From Rhodoferax sp. (GTDB taxonomy: Bacteria > Pseudomonadota > Gammaproteobacteria > Burkholderiales > Burkholderiaceae_C): DNA of 64,000 nt. The notes below the pieces were generated by a model. The model had not been told where the DNA came from, did not search any database, and worked only from the letters and a program-made list of their open reading frames with translations. The translations under genes and the position numbers were made by a program. Location: positions 18,579 through 82,578 of the forward strand of contig NZ_JAQTWL010000005.1 in NCBI RefSeq assembly GCF_028689295.1, read 5' to 3'. Within the stretch, counting starts at the first letter, position 1; each line of letters opens with the position of its first letter. Positions 25,120-33,945 of the stretch are shown here, piece after piece.

Positions 25120-25224
25120 GTTGGGGTCAGAGCACGTCGCTTCGCGAGTGGTCTGACCCGCAAAGTGCGCAAAGAGTTGGGGTCAGAGCACGTCGCTTCG
25201 CGAGTGGCATGACCCGCAAAGTGC
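25120..25224 (+). repeat. tandem pair of 49-bp hairpin repeats (GGGTCAGA family)
   Basis: Two 49-base units at 25120-25168 and 25176-25224 differ by two adjacent bases. In the first, outer arms GGGTCAGA and TCTGACCC enclose a nested CAC/GTG and TCGC-TTC-GCGA stem, so it folds as an extended hairpin; in the second the last arm base pair is disturbed (CATGACCC). The flank TCAGTTGGGG and tail CCCGCAA are shared with a unit at 55113-55152 on the other strand. They follow the cusS stop by 4 bases. Confidence 0.8.
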
Positions 25225-25227
25225 CCA

Positions 25228-25398
25228 TCAGCGTAGCGCCTGGTGATAGGCTTTGAGCACCAGCGAGGTCAGGCGCAGCGGGGCATGGCGCAGCGGCGAC
25301 GGCAGCCATCGGGGCGCGTTCAGGGAAAAGCGGGTGGCCCAGCGGGTTACCGGGCGCAGCCATTGCGTGGACTGGACAAAACGTTGCTGCTGGCGCAT
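25228..25398 (-). CDS. small basic hypothetical protein, 56 aa
   Basis: The open frame starts at the ATG at 25398 with AAGGG about 9 bases upstream. It encodes MRQQQRFVQSTQWLRPVTRW and ends LVLKAYHQALR, a basic, Trp/Leu-rich and probably amphipathic helical peptide. No family is recognised and there is no signal peptide. It reads toward the repeats behind cusS. Coding potential is suggested only by composition and the ribosome site. Confidence 0.4.
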   Translation of the reverse strand: MRQQQRFVQSTQWLRPVTRWATRFSLNAPRWLPSPLRHAPLRLTSLVLKAYHQALR

Positions 25399-25487
25399 GG
25401 CTGAAGACCCTTGTTGGCGTGAAAAGATGGTGCATTGTTGTTCTTCACCGAAAACCTTGCCGGCACGGTGTCAAGGTATTAGAACTT

Positions 25488-25560
25488 CGTCATCGCGAGC
25501 GAAGCGTGGCGATCCATGTCTTCAGAAGTCAGGGATGGCTTCACTTTGTACGCAATGACG
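25488..25560. repeat. MITE-like imperfect palindrome, 73 bp
   Basis: Ends CGTCATCGCG and CGCAATGACG form terminal inverted repeats that continue inward imperfectly (CGAAGCGTGGCGATCC against GGGATGGCTTCACTTTG). The layout resembles the widespread proteobacterial cgtcattgcgag repeat, usually a non-autonomous element. It lies 70 bases upstream of the ABC1 kinase start and may be a degenerate copy. Confidence 0.55.
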
Positions 25561-25631
25561 GAGTTTGCGCAGTAACAGCCTCGGGGCAATGCCTGTTGAA
25601 CTACAAGGCTTCCCCTGTTGTGCCTTAATGC

Positions 25632-27059
25632 TTGCCCTTGCCCTTTGACCCACTCGCCTTGAAAACATCCCCTGACCCACGCAGTTCACCCGTGCCCAGC
25701 AGCCGCCTGGGGCGACTGGCACGCCTGGGGCAAATGGCCACGGGTGTGGCGGGCAACATGCTGATGGAAGGCGTACGCCAGTTCGCCCAGGGCAAGCGCC
25801 CAAGTTTGAACGAGTTGCTGCTGACACCCACCAACCTCCGCAAAATCACCCAGCAACTCGCGCACATGCGCGGCGCGGCGATGAAACTGGGGCAGTTGGT
25901 CTCGATGGACGCCGGCGACTTGCTGCCGCCCGAACTGGCCGCCATTCTGGGGCGCTTGCGCTCCGACGCCCAGCCCATGCCGCAGCGCCAGGTGCAGGCG
26001 GTGCTCGGCGCCAATTGGGGCGCCGGCTGGCAACAGCGCTTCGAGACATTTCCCTTTACCCCGATCGCTGCCGCATCGATTGGCCAGGTGCACCGCGCCC
26101 AAACCAAAGACGGGCGTGATCTGGCCATCAAGATCCAGTACCCCGGCGTGCGCCGAAGCATCAGCAGCGACGTCAACAACGTGGCGTCACTGCTGCGCTT
26201 GTCGGGGCTGATTCCGAAAGCGCTCGACATCGCGCCGCTGCTGACCGAGGCCAAACGCCAGTTGCGCGAGGAAGCCGACTACCTGGCCGAGGGCGAGCAT
26301 CTGCAGCGCTTTGCCGCGCTGCTGGCCGATGCGCCCGAGTTTGTCGTGCCCGCCCATCACGCCGACCTGAGCACCCGCAACGTGCTGGCCATGTCCTTTG
26401 TCGGCGGCGTGCCGGTGGAGTCGATGGTGGCTGCGCCGCAAGCCGAGCGCGACCGCATCGTGCGCCTGTTGGTCAGCTTGCTGTTTCGGGAGTTGTTCGA
26501 GTTTGACCTCATGCAGACCGACCCCAACTTTGCCAATTACGGCTACGACCCGGCAACCCGGCAACTGGTTCTGCTCGACTTTGGCGCCACGCGGGCTTTT
26601 GCGACCGGCTTTGGCGAGGGCTACCGCGCCATGATGGTCGCCGCCATGGCCGGCGACCGCGACGCCATGACGCAGGCCGGGCTGGCCATTGGTTATTTCG
26701 ATGCCCGCACCCAGCCCCACCATCAAGCCGCCGTGCTCGACATGTTCGAGATGGCGCTGCAACCGCTGCGCGAGCCGGGCGATTTCGACTTTGGCACGAC
26801 CGACATGGCGCAGCGTTTGCGTGATGCCGGCATGGCGCTGGGGCTGGACCGGGATTTCTGGCACATTCCGCCCGTCGACACGCTGTTTTTGCATCGCAAG
26901 CTGGGCGGCCTGTATTTGCTGGCAGCGCGCCTCAAGGCCCGTGTGAACGTGCAGCAGCTGGCGCTCGAGGCGCTGTCTGCGGGCGACCTCAGGACGGCTG
27001 CGCAGCAATCTGGCGCAGCGCCTGCTCAAAGACCGCCGCGGGCTGGCCACCCGAGATGA
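25632..27059 (+). CDS. ABC1/UbiB-family atypical kinase, COQ8-like
   Basis: The 475-aa protein of the UbiB/COQ8/ADCK family has the KxGQ motif (GAAMKLGQLVSMDAGDLLPP, about residues 80-100), the Ala-rich loop TPIAAASIGQVHRAQ, catalytic segment FDLMQTDPNFANYGYD and metal-binding LVLLDFGATRAF. The MQTDPNxxN form is closer to mitochondrial COQ8 than to the HADPHPGN of E. coli UbiB. A ubiquinone-related role is likely. The start is uncertain: TTG at 25632 lacks a good ribosome site, and an in-frame GTG lies about 20 codons later (VPSSRLGRLARLG). The 3' end overlaps the convergent gene by 71 bases. Confidence 0.85.
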   Translation: MPLPFDPLALKTSPDPRSSPVPSSRLGRLARLGQMATGVAGNMLMEGVRQFAQGKRPSLNELLLTPTNLRKITQQLAHMRGAAMKLGQLVSMDAGDLLPPELAAILGRLRSDAQPMPQRQVQAVLGANWGAGWQQRFETFPFTPIAAASIGQVHRAQTKDGRDLAIKIQYPGVRRSISSDVNNVASLLRLSGLIPKALDIAPLLTEAKRQLREEADYLAEGEHLQRFAALLADAPEFVVPAHHADLSTRNVLAMSFVGGVPVESMVAAPQAERDRIVRLLVSLLFRELFEFDLMQTDPNFANYGYDPATRQLVLLDFGATRAFATGFGEGYRAMMVAAMAGDRDAMTQAGLAIGYFDARTQPHHQAAVLDMFEMALQPLREPGDFDFGTTDMAQRLRDAGMALGLDRDFWHIPPVDTLFLHRKLGGLYLLAARLKARVNVQQLALEALSAGDLRTAAQQSGAAPAQRPPRAGHPR

Positions 27060-27645
27060 GATGGCGGTCGTTGATGATGACCGCCGGTACCGAGTGAATG
27101 CCCTGGCTGGTGTAGAACACCTGCGCCTCGCGCACCTCGGCGGTAAATTCGTCGCCGGCCAGAATCTCGCTGGCGCGCGCCACATTGAGTCCGGCCTGGG
27201 CCACCGCCGCCAGCAACACCTCTGACGCTTCCATCACCTGACCGTCGCGGTGGCAGGCCAGCAGCAAGGCCTTTTTCAGGGCCAGTTGCTGGTCTGACGA
27301 TTCAAGACCCGCCCAGTGCAGCAGGCGGTGCGCGGCAAAGGTGTTGTAAATGCGGCCGCGCCCGCCCGGGTTGAAGGCAAAACCGACCTCGGCGCCACGC
27401 TGGCGGATGGTGTCGCGAATCTGCTCCTGCTGCGCTGGTGTCGAGCCATATTTTTGCGTCAGGTGCTCCGCAATGTCCTGGCCGCCAGCGGGCATCTGCG
27501 GATTCAGCTCGAATGGCTGCACATGGATGTGCACCGCTACCTCGTCCTGCAAATTGGCCAGCGCCTGCTCCAGTGCGGCCAGGCCGATGGCGCACCAGGG
27601 ACAGGAGATGTCGGAGACAAAATCGATTTTGAGCATCGGGGTCAT
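26989..27645 (-). CDS. DsbA-family oxidoreductase, FrnE-like
   Basis: The 218-aa cytoplasmic protein (no signal peptide) starts MTPMLKIDFVSDISCPWCAI, with a CPWC redox motif and the DsbA/FrnE layout: helical insertion in the middle (GFAFNPGGRGRIYNTFAAHR) and GIHSVPAVIINDRHLISGGQ near the end. FrnE-type proteins are thiol oxidoreductases linked to stress resistance. The start could also be 27636 or 27681; none has a strong ribosome site. The gene ends inside the 3' end of the convergent ABC1 kinase. Confidence 0.85.
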   Translation of the reverse strand: MTPMLKIDFVSDISCPWCAIGLAALEQALANLQDEVAVHIHVQPFELNPQMPAGGQDIAEHLTQKYGSTPAQQEQIRDTIRQRGAEVGFAFNPGGRGRIYNTFAAHRLLHWAGLESSDQQLALKKALLLACHRDGQVMEASEVLLAAVAQAGLNVARASEILAGDEFTAEVREAQVFYTSQGIHSVPAVIINDRHLISGGQPAAVFEQALRQIAAQPS

Positions 27646-27715
27646 GGCGTGGTTTTGGGGTAGTGACGAAACAAGCCACATTGTCCGGCAAGCCCTAAAA
27701 CCGTGCCAGCCTGGC

Positions 27716-28111
27716 TTATTGGGCCGGTGTGATCGTCACGCTTTGGCGCAGGATGCCGCCAGCTTCAACACTGCCTTCGACACTGCCGGTGGCGCTCATG
27801 CGCGCTTCGCAAGCGCTGCGCTCAGCGCCCTTATGCACGCTGCAGCGCTGTAGCGCGTTCAACTGGTATTGACCAGGCGCATCGTTCAAGGCGCCGCGTC
27901 GGGCTTCGGCCAGGGCGCTGCCTGCCTCGCGGCGGCAGGTGGCGCGGTCCTGATTGGACTGGCCGCTGTTGCACACGGCCATATCCTGACGGTAGCGTGT
28001 CTGCGCCTCGGTGGACGCGTTGGCCGGGGCTGCCGACGCGCTGAATGTACAGGCCAGAATGGCCAGCGTCAGCAAACTGAGAGAACGCAATGGAGCGATG
28101 GAGATGGTCAT
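27716..28111 (-). CDS. secreted hypothetical protein, 131 aa
   Basis: From the ATG at 28111 the product has a signal peptide (MTISIAPLRSLSLLTLAILA, cleavage near ASAAP) and a mature domain with four Cys (VCNSGQ, TCRREAGSALAEARRGAL, RCSVHKGAERSACEARM) that could form two disulfides. No known family is recognised with certainty. The frame runs on to 28987 across maf, but that part is antisense shadow. Confidence 0.7.
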   Translation of the reverse strand: MTISIAPLRSLSLLTLAILACTFSASAAPANASTEAQTRYRQDMAVCNSGQSNQDRATCRREAGSALAEARRGALNDAPGQYQLNALQRCSVHKGAERSACEARMSATGSVEGSVEAGGILRQSVTITPAQ

Positions 28112-28321
28112 GATCAAGCTTTCCTGGTGTTGAGCCCGCGTTTGACAGCATCGGCGATGCCATGTCGGCGGGCTTGTTGTGTCACTCGCAAAGCCATAGA
28201 CTAAGACCGGAACGCAACCATGTATGTGCGCTTGCGCACGGAGCTTGGTGCACAATCGCCGCTTATTTTCGACAAAAATCCTCTGCCCAATCGGGCTCAT
28301 CGCGCTCGTCAGAGGACATGA

Positions 28322-28954
28322 ATGGGTCTTTACATGGGCATCCTCCAGCACCGAATTTATTTGTGTTCGCAAAGTCCGCGTCGTCGTGAATTGCTCAAGC
28401 AGATCGGCATCAATTTCGAGATGCTGCTGTTGCGCTGTGATCCGCGCCGCAGTGTGGATGTGGACGAGACGCCGCTGGACGGTGAAGCGGCAGAGCCTTA
28501 TGTGCGGCGCATCTGCCTGGAGAAAGCCCGCGTCGGTTCGGAGTCGTTGCGCCTGCGCAACCTGCCGCCTTTTCCGGTGCTGGCCGCCGACACCACCGTG
28601 GCGCTGGACGGCAAGATTTTTGGCAAACCGGACAGCACCGAGCAGGCGGCCGACATGCTGCGCCAGTTGTCCGGCCGCGACCATCAGGTATTTAGCGCCG
28701 TGGCCGTGGCTCTGGGTAACCGCACTGAAATGGCGCTGTCGGTTTCGACGGTGCGGTTTGTCAAGCTCAGCGAAGACCGTATCCAGCGTTATCTGCTTAG
28801 CCGCGAATATGCCGACAAGGCGGGTGCCTATGGGATTCAGGGGCAGGCCGGCGCATTCATTGAATATCTGGCCGGTAGTTACTCCGGCGTGATGGGGCTG
28901 CCGCTGGCTGAGACGGTCGAACTGTTGCAACGCTTTGATTACCCCACGCCGTGA
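28322..28954 (+). CDS. maf: Maf-type nucleoside triphosphate pyrophosphatase
   Basis: The 210-aa protein matches the Maf family (house-cleaning pyrophosphatase). It has YLCSQSPRRRELLKQIGINF, the Glu/Lys pair in RRICLEKARVG, VLAADTTVALDGKIFGKPD, and DKAGAYGIQGQAGAFIEYLA. The start at 28322 has AGAGGA 5 bases upstream; a second ATG lies at 28334. The spacer of 210 bases before it carries no recognised element beyond a lone TTGACA at 28142. Confidence 0.92.
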   Translation: MGLYMGILQHRIYLCSQSPRRRELLKQIGINFEMLLLRCDPRRSVDVDETPLDGEAAEPYVRRICLEKARVGSESLRLRNLPPFPVLAADTTVALDGKIFGKPDSTEQAADMLRQLSGRDHQVFSAVAVALGNRTEMALSVSTVRFVKLSEDRIQRYLLSREYADKAGAYGIQGQAGAFIEYLAGSYSGVMGLPLAETVELLQRFDYPTP

Positions 28955-29069
28955 GGCCCGCCCATGCAAATCGGGGTGCAGTGACACTTATACTGGAGCG
29001 GCCCGACGAAGCCCATTGCCGCTTTAAGCACTGCGTTGGCTGCGACGGGATTAACACCAGGAGATTGCC

Positions 29070-29369
29070 TTGGCCGACGAACAAGCTCAATTGAAAGCCG
29101 ATGCGGACGCGTACTTCCGCTCGCTGGCGGGTTTGAAGTACCCGCAGGCATTGGTGACTGCCTTCCCTCGCATTGCCAACACACTCTTTGAATTCAAGAA
29201 CAACAAACTCAAGCTGCGCGCGTACTTTGATTCGCTCATCGAAGACACTCGCGGCGGACGGCATGGTTTTCCGTTCGTCGTCCTGATGAATCTCCAGGAC
29301 CTGCGCGAAGTCATGCTGGGTGATGTCAAACGATTCGGGATGGATGACACGACCAAATGGGTGTCATGA
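29070..29369 (+). CDS. conserved-looking hypothetical protein, 99 aa
   Basis: The start is TTG at 29070 with AGGAGA 7 bases upstream. The acidic-start protein begins MADEQAQLKADADAYFRSLA and contains KLKLRAYFDSLIEDTRGGRH and FPFVVLMNLQDLREVMLGDV. It is soluble, with no signal or membrane segment. Strong ribosome site and protein-like composition support it; the function is not recognised. It is convergent with the LolA-like gene (33-base gap). Confidence 0.7.
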   Translation: MADEQAQLKADADAYFRSLAGLKYPQALVTAFPRIANTLFEFKNNKLKLRAYFDSLIEDTRGGRHGFPFVVLMNLQDLREVMLGDVKRFGMDDTTKWVS

Positions 29370-29402
29370 CCCCGCCGGCCGGGCAGTAGCGGCTTGCGTT
29401 GC

Positions 29403-30197
29403 TCAGTTGCGCGCCACGGCTACCGGCGCGTTGGCACTTTCTGACATGGCCGCCTCACGGCCTTTGACCCGAGGAACGAACAGCGTTGCATCCACAGGCG
29501 GGTTGATCGCGTAGCGCGTGATCAGCGTTTCACTGATGGCCATGCCGCCCGCATAGTTGTTGATGTGAAATGGCAGCGGCATTCCGTCAACCGGTCTGAA
29601 ATCAGAAAACTCGGCCGCCAGTACCATGGTCTGCCCGGCAAATTCGATTTGACCGGTCACTTTCACGATCAAGTGGGTTGCAGTGTCGACGTTGACCCGG
29701 ATGTTCGGTCCCTCATCGTCCCGGAGATCCATTACTTCGGTCGCCTGGTTGCCAATGGTTTCGCTGCCCGCGTGGCGCAGGTTGTAACGCCCCTTGAGCA
29801 AGCCGTACGGCAGATCAAGTTGCTTGTATTGGTAAATCATTGCCAGGCGGCCCGGCCCCTCGACGCCCGCCATCAGATTGCCGCCGGTAATCCGCCAGGC
29901 CAGTTCGCCATTGAGCACGCGGGTTTCGGTCGCTGCGGGGTAAACGGTCTCGACCCGCAACATGCGGGGCCGCTGGAACCAGCGCTTGTAGGTGCCGGAG
30001 GCATTGCGGACGATCGCGTTGATGAGGCCGTCGGCGTTCAGGGAAACCAGCCGCTCGATTTGCGATGCGCCGCCGTAAGCCTGCACCACCTTGTCCACCA
30101 GTGCCAGCGAGGCAGCGTCTTGCTCAAGCGCCGTCGCTGGCAGGCTCAGGCAGCCGAGACTGGCCAGCGTCAGCCAGAGTTTGTTAAATAGGGACAT
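29403..30197 (-). CDS. secreted LolA/RseB-fold protein
   Basis: The 264-aa protein has a signal peptide (LWLTLASLGCLSLPATALEQ) and a single beta-rich domain resembling the LolA/RseB lipid-carrier fold: VVQAYGGASQIERLVSLNAD, WFQRPRMLRVETVYPAATET, GGNLMAGVEGPGRLAMIYQY, PLPFHINNYAGGMAISETLI. It is periplasmic and may bind lipid. No operon partner identifies the cargo; it lies 58 bases downstream of the diguanylate cyclase gene and could be co-transcribed. Confidence 0.65.
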   Translation of the reverse strand: MSLFNKLWLTLASLGCLSLPATALEQDAASLALVDKVVQAYGGASQIERLVSLNADGLINAIVRNASGTYKRWFQRPRMLRVETVYPAATETRVLNGELAWRITGGNLMAGVEGPGRLAMIYQYKQLDLPYGLLKGRYNLRHAGSETIGNQATEVMDLRDDEGPNIRVNVDTATHLIVKVTGQIEFAGQTMVLAAEFSDFRPVDGMPLPFHINNYAGGMAISETLITRYAINPPVDATLFVPRVKGREAAMSESANAPVAVARN

Positions 30198-30255
30198 TCA
30201 TGGAACCTTGGTTGGTTGGGAAAAACGGCGCATTGTTCGAAACACCGGAAGTGGG

Positions 30256-32289
30256 TCAGGACGGCATTGGCGCCACATACAGCTGATTCCGGCCATTGTT
30301 TTTGGCCTGGTACATGGCCGCATCGGCATTCTGGAGCAGTGCATGTTCGTCGGCGCCATGCTCGGGGGAAAAGGCAATGCCGATGCTCGCTGAAATATGG
30401 ATCTGCTGCGCGACGATGTCAAAGGGACGGCTCAATGCGGCCAGGATCTTTTGAGCCACCAGCGTGGCCGATTGCACCGTCGCCATTTCCGGCAGCATCA
30501 CCACGAACTCATCGCCGCCGATGCGCGCCACCGTGTCCGACTCACGCCGCACGCAGTCCGCCAAGCGCTGCGCCACCTCCTTGAGCAGCAGGTCGCCCAC
30601 ATGATGACCCAGCCCGTCATTGACCGGCTTGAATTTGTCAATGTCAATGAACATCAGGGCCAGGCGTGTCTTGTCGCGCCGGGCCTTGGCGATGGCTTGT
30701 CGCAGGCGGTCGCCAAACAGGGCGCGATTGGGCAAGCCGGTGAGCACATCGAAGTGCGCCAGTTGCTGCATGCGTGCTTCACTCGCCTTGCGTTCGGAAA
30801 TATCGGAAAACACCGCGACATAATGGCTGGGCGCGCCCTGCGCGTCTCGGACTTGCTTGATGGAGAGCCATTCGATGTAGAGCTCGCCGTTCTTGCGCCG
30901 GTTGCAGATTTCGCCGTGCCAGTGGCCGCTGCTGGCAAGCTGTTCCCACATGGCCTGGTAGAACATTGCGGAATGGGTGCCGGACGCCAGCAGCTTGGGG
31001 TCGCGGCCAATGGCTTCACTGGGTGAGTAGCCGGTAATCACGGTAAAGGCCGGATTGACAGACAGGATTACGTTGTGCTGGTTGGTCACGAGCGTGGCTT
31101 CGTCCATGGTCAGGATGACGGTGGAGGCCAGGCGCAGAGCTTCTTCGCGCTCGTGACGCTCGGTAATGTCGGTGTGCGTGCCGATCATGCGCAATGGATT
31201 GCCTTGTGCATCACGGCTCACCACCATGCCGCGCGAGAGGATCCATTTCCAGCGGCCATCCCTGGATTGCATGCGCCGTTCGTTGGCATAGGTCGCCTTG
31301 TCTCCGGCTAAATAGGCAAGCCGGTCGGCTTCGATGCGCGCCAGGTCGTCAGGATGGATGCGCGCCTGCCACGCCTCGGCCTGGTGCTCCGGCTCATGGG
31401 CCGCAAAGCCATGGATCTCCATGAAACGCCTGGAAAACACCACTTCGCCGGTCTGCAGGTTTCGATCCCACACGCCATCTCCGGCGCCTTCAAGGGCAAA
31501 CTTCCAGCGCTCCTCGCTCAAGGCCAGCGCCTGCTGGTCTATTTGGCGCTCCTGATGCTGCGCAATGATCTTGTCCTGCGCCCTTTTGACAATGATGAAG
31601 ACCGCCAGATAGAGCATCGCCAGCAGCGCGACCACGGCCGCCACCAGCAGCCACTGCCGTTGGCCGACCTGCGCCAGCACCGTGGTGGCGTCGCGGTAGA
31701 TTTCAAATACGCCGCTCACCTTGCCAGTCAGCGGGTCGTAGCGCGGGATATAGCTCTCGATGACGTCGCGATCCTGCAACTCGCCCTCGAAGGAGCTGAG
31801 CTGATTCTGATGCACCAGTTCGGAACTGTTCAAGCCGCGCAAGCCGCCAAGCACACCCGCGTTATCACTCTTGTCCTCGCCAATCTGTTCAAGATCGGTG
31901 GAATACATCGTCCGGCCCTGTAAGTCATAGACCTTGATCTTGTAAATCCGGGTGCCTTCCAGCAGCTTGATGACTTTCTGGTGCAGCGCCGGAATCTGCG
32001 TCGCTCGCGCCAGTTGCTCTGCGGGTAGGTCGGCCACCGACTGCACCAGGGGCCCAAAGTGCGCATCCCACAACTCGTTGGAAAGGATCCTGGCGTGGTT
32101 GATGTGTTCGCTTTGGTAGCCGTTGATCAGGGCATCCACCGACAGCATGCGAAAAACATAGCCAAGCAACACCGCAACCACCACAAAGGCGACAAGGCTG
32201 ACCGTGGCGAAGTGGCGCAACAGCCTGAAGTCGTTTTCGGCCGCGACAGCAGCATGGTCCGTCGCGTTGTCTGAAGTTGTTTTTATCAA
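30256..32289 (-). CDS. membrane diguanylate cyclase, sensor-PAS-PAS-GGDEF
   Basis: The 677-aa protein has transmembrane helix 1 (about 27-48), a periplasmic sensor domain (49-215), transmembrane helix 2 (about 216-237), two PAS domains (about 258-385 and 390-510, each ending in an ITER/ISER PAC motif) and a C-terminal GGDEF domain. The active site RIGGDEF ends at residue 595, with an inhibitory RxxD (RESD) 5 residues before it. No EAL domain is present, so it should make c-di-GMP. The start is a TTG with no clear ribosome site, so it is uncertain. The sensor half is homologous to the stand-alone protein at 45303. Confidence 0.9.
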   Translation of the reverse strand: MIKTTSDNATDHAAVAAENDFRLLRHFATVSLVAFVVVAVLLGYVFRMLSVDALINGYQSEHINHARILSNELWDAHFGPLVQSVADLPAEQLARATQIPALHQKVIKLLEGTRIYKIKVYDLQGRTMYSTDLEQIGEDKSDNAGVLGGLRGLNSSELVHQNQLSSFEGELQDRDVIESYIPRYDPLTGKVSGVFEIYRDATTVLAQVGQRQWLLVAAVVALLAMLYLAVFIIVKRAQDKIIAQHQERQIDQQALALSEERWKFALEGAGDGVWDRNLQTGEVVFSRRFMEIHGFAAHEPEHQAEAWQARIHPDDLARIEADRLAYLAGDKATYANERRMQSRDGRWKWILSRGMVVSRDAQGNPLRMIGTHTDITERHEREEALRLASTVILTMDEATLVTNQHNVILSVNPAFTVITGYSPSEAIGRDPKLLASGTHSAMFYQAMWEQLASSGHWHGEICNRRKNGELYIEWLSIKQVRDAQGAPSHYVAVFSDISERKASEARMQQLAHFDVLTGLPNRALFGDRLRQAIAKARRDKTRLALMFIDIDKFKPVNDGLGHHVGDLLLKEVAQRLADCVRRESDTVARIGGDEFVVMLPEMATVQSATLVAQKILAALSRPFDIVAQQIHISASIGIAFSPEHGADEHALLQNADAAMYQAKNNGRNQLYVAPMPS

Positions 32290-32301
32290 GTCGATGACGA
32301 G

Positions 32302-32314
32302 TGATGATTCATCA
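32302..32314. promoter_or_regulatory. 13-bp palindrome upstream of cyclase gene
   Basis: TGATGA-T-TCATCA is a perfect interrupted palindrome 13 bases upstream of the cyclase start codon. It is placed where a repressor could block the leader, but no factor is identified. Confidence 0.25.
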
Positions 32315-32413
32315 TGGGCGAATATAGCCTAGTTCGAGGCAATCAAACATGTCGGTCAACGATCTGGCAAATCCATCCGCGATGCAGAGGCCAGTTCTGG
32401 CACGGCTGTTTGC

Positions 32414-33898
32414 TTACAAGCCCAGCTTCTGCCAAACCTGCTCCATCCGTGCCGTGACCTCTGCACTCATGCTCAAAGGTCTGCCCCATTCGCGGCTGGT
32501 CTCGCCGGGCCACTTGTTGGTGGCATCGATGCCCATTTTGCTGCCCAGGCCGCTGACCGGTGAGGCAAAGTCAAGGTAGTCGATGGGGGTGTTGTCAGCC
32601 AGTAGTGTGTCGCGCGTGGGATCAACGCGGGTGGTGATGGCCCAGATCACCTCTTTCCAGTCGCGCGGGTTGACGTCGTCGTCCACGACCACGATGAACT
32701 TGGTGTACATGAACTGGCGCAAAAAACTCCAGATACCGAACATGACGCGGCGGGCGTGGCCGGGGTAGGCTTTCTTGATTTGCACCACCGCCATGCGGTA
32801 GCTGCAGCCTTCGGCTGGCAGGTAAAAGTCGGTGATCTCGGGGTACTGGCGCTGCAGCAGCGGCACAAATAATTCGTTCAGCGCCAGCGCCAGCATGGCG
32901 GGCTCATCAGGTGGTTTGCCGGTGTAGGTCGAGTGGTAGATGGGCTCGCGGCGCTGGGTGATGCGGTCAATGGTGAAGACCGGAAACTCGGCCTGCTCGT
33001 TGTAGTAACCGGTGTGGTCGCCAAACGGGCCTTCCAGCGCGTGCTCGAAGCCGCTTGCGTGGGTCGCGTCCGGGTTGATGTGGCCTTCCAGCACAATTTC
33101 GGCAAAGGCCGGCACGCGCAACTCGTTGCCCAGGGCCTTGACCAGTTCGGTGCGGCTGCCGCGCAGCAAACCAGCAAACTGGTATTCACTCAAACTGTCT
33201 GGAACCGGGGTGACCGCGCCCAGAATGGTGGCCGGGTCGGCGCCCAGCGCCACACACACCGGATACGGCTGTCCGGGGTTCTTCTGGGCGTGGTCACGAA
33301 AGTCGAGCGCGCCGCCGCGGTGCGGCAGCCAGCGCATGATGACCTTGTTGCGTGCGATCACCTGCTGGCGGTAGATGCCCAGGTTTTGCCGCGCCTTGTG
33401 CGGCCCCTGCGTGATCACCAGGCCCCAGGTGATGAGCGGCGCCACGTCGCCGGGCCAGCAGTGCTGGATCGGCAGGCGGGCCAAATCCACATCTGCACCT
33501 TCGCGCACCACCTCCTGGCAAGGCGCGCTGCCGAGTTCCTTGGGCGACATGCTCCACAGCGTCTTGACCAGGCCGCGCATGCCGATGAGTTCCTTGAACC
33601 CCTTGGGCGCTTCGGGCTCCTTGAGTGTGGCCAGCACATGACCGAACTGGCGCAGCTCGCTCACGTCATTCACGCCCATGCCTAGCGCGACGCGGCGCGT
33701 GCTGCCGAACAGGTTGCCCAGCACCGGGATGCTGTGGCCGGTTGGGTGCTCGAACAGCAGGGCCGGGCCGCCAGCGCGCAGCGTGCGGTCGCATAGCGCG
33801 GTCATCTCCAAGTGCGGTGACACTTCGGCGCTGACACGCTTGAGCTCGCCCAAGTCTTCGAGTTGGGTGATGAATTCGCGCAGGTCACGGTAGGCCAT
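32414..33898 (-). CDS. ubiD: UbiD, prenyl-FMN-dependent decarboxylase
   Basis: The 494-aa protein begins [20 protein letters not shown] and has UbiD family landmarks: [57 protein letters not shown], and [20 protein letters not shown] with the active-site Glu region. It removes the carboxyl group of octaprenyl-hydroxybenzoate in ubiquinone synthesis using the cofactor made by UbiX. The start at 33898 is chosen by homology; the frame continues to 34072 over the ubiX end. It is the last gene of the ubiUVTXD group. Confidence 0.95.
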   Translation of the reverse strand: MAYRDLREFITQLEDLGELKRVSAEVSPHLEMTALCDRTLRAGGPALLFEHPTGHSIPVLGNLFGSTRRVALGMGVNDVSELRQFGHVLATLKEPEAPKGFKELIGMRGLVKTLWSMSPKELGSAPCQEVVREGADVDLARLPIQHCWPGDVAPLITWGLVITQGPHKARQNLGIYRQQVIARNKVIMRWLPHRGGALDFRDHAQKNPGQPYPVCVALGADPATILGAVTPVPDSLSEYQFAGLLRGSRTELVKALGNELRVPAFAEIVLEGHINPDATHASGFEHALEGPFGDHTGYYNEQAEFPVFTIDRITQRREPIYHSTYTGKPPDEPAMLALALNELFVPLLQRQYPEITDFYLPAEGCSYRMAVVQIKKAYPGHARRVMFGIWSFLRQFMYTKFIVVVDDDVNPRDWKEVIWAITTRVDPTRDTLLADNTPIDYLDFASPVSGLGSKMGIDATNKWPGETSREWGRPLSMSAEVTARMEQVWQKLGL

Positions 33899-33945
33899 GG
33901 GGATTGAGTTCTCAATAATCAAAATTTCTGGGGAGGATTCAAAGA

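Noticed and set aside
25120..25224. CRISPR array
   Set aside because: Only two units with a 7-base gap; no spacers of CRISPR length and no cas genes.
28142..28147. TTGACA -35-like hexamer upstream of maf
   Set aside because: No acceptable -10 at 16-18 bases, so not called as a promoter.
28112..28987. Upstream part of the long leftward frame ending at 27716
   Set aside because: It runs antisense through maf; the real gene starts at the signal-peptide Met at 28111.
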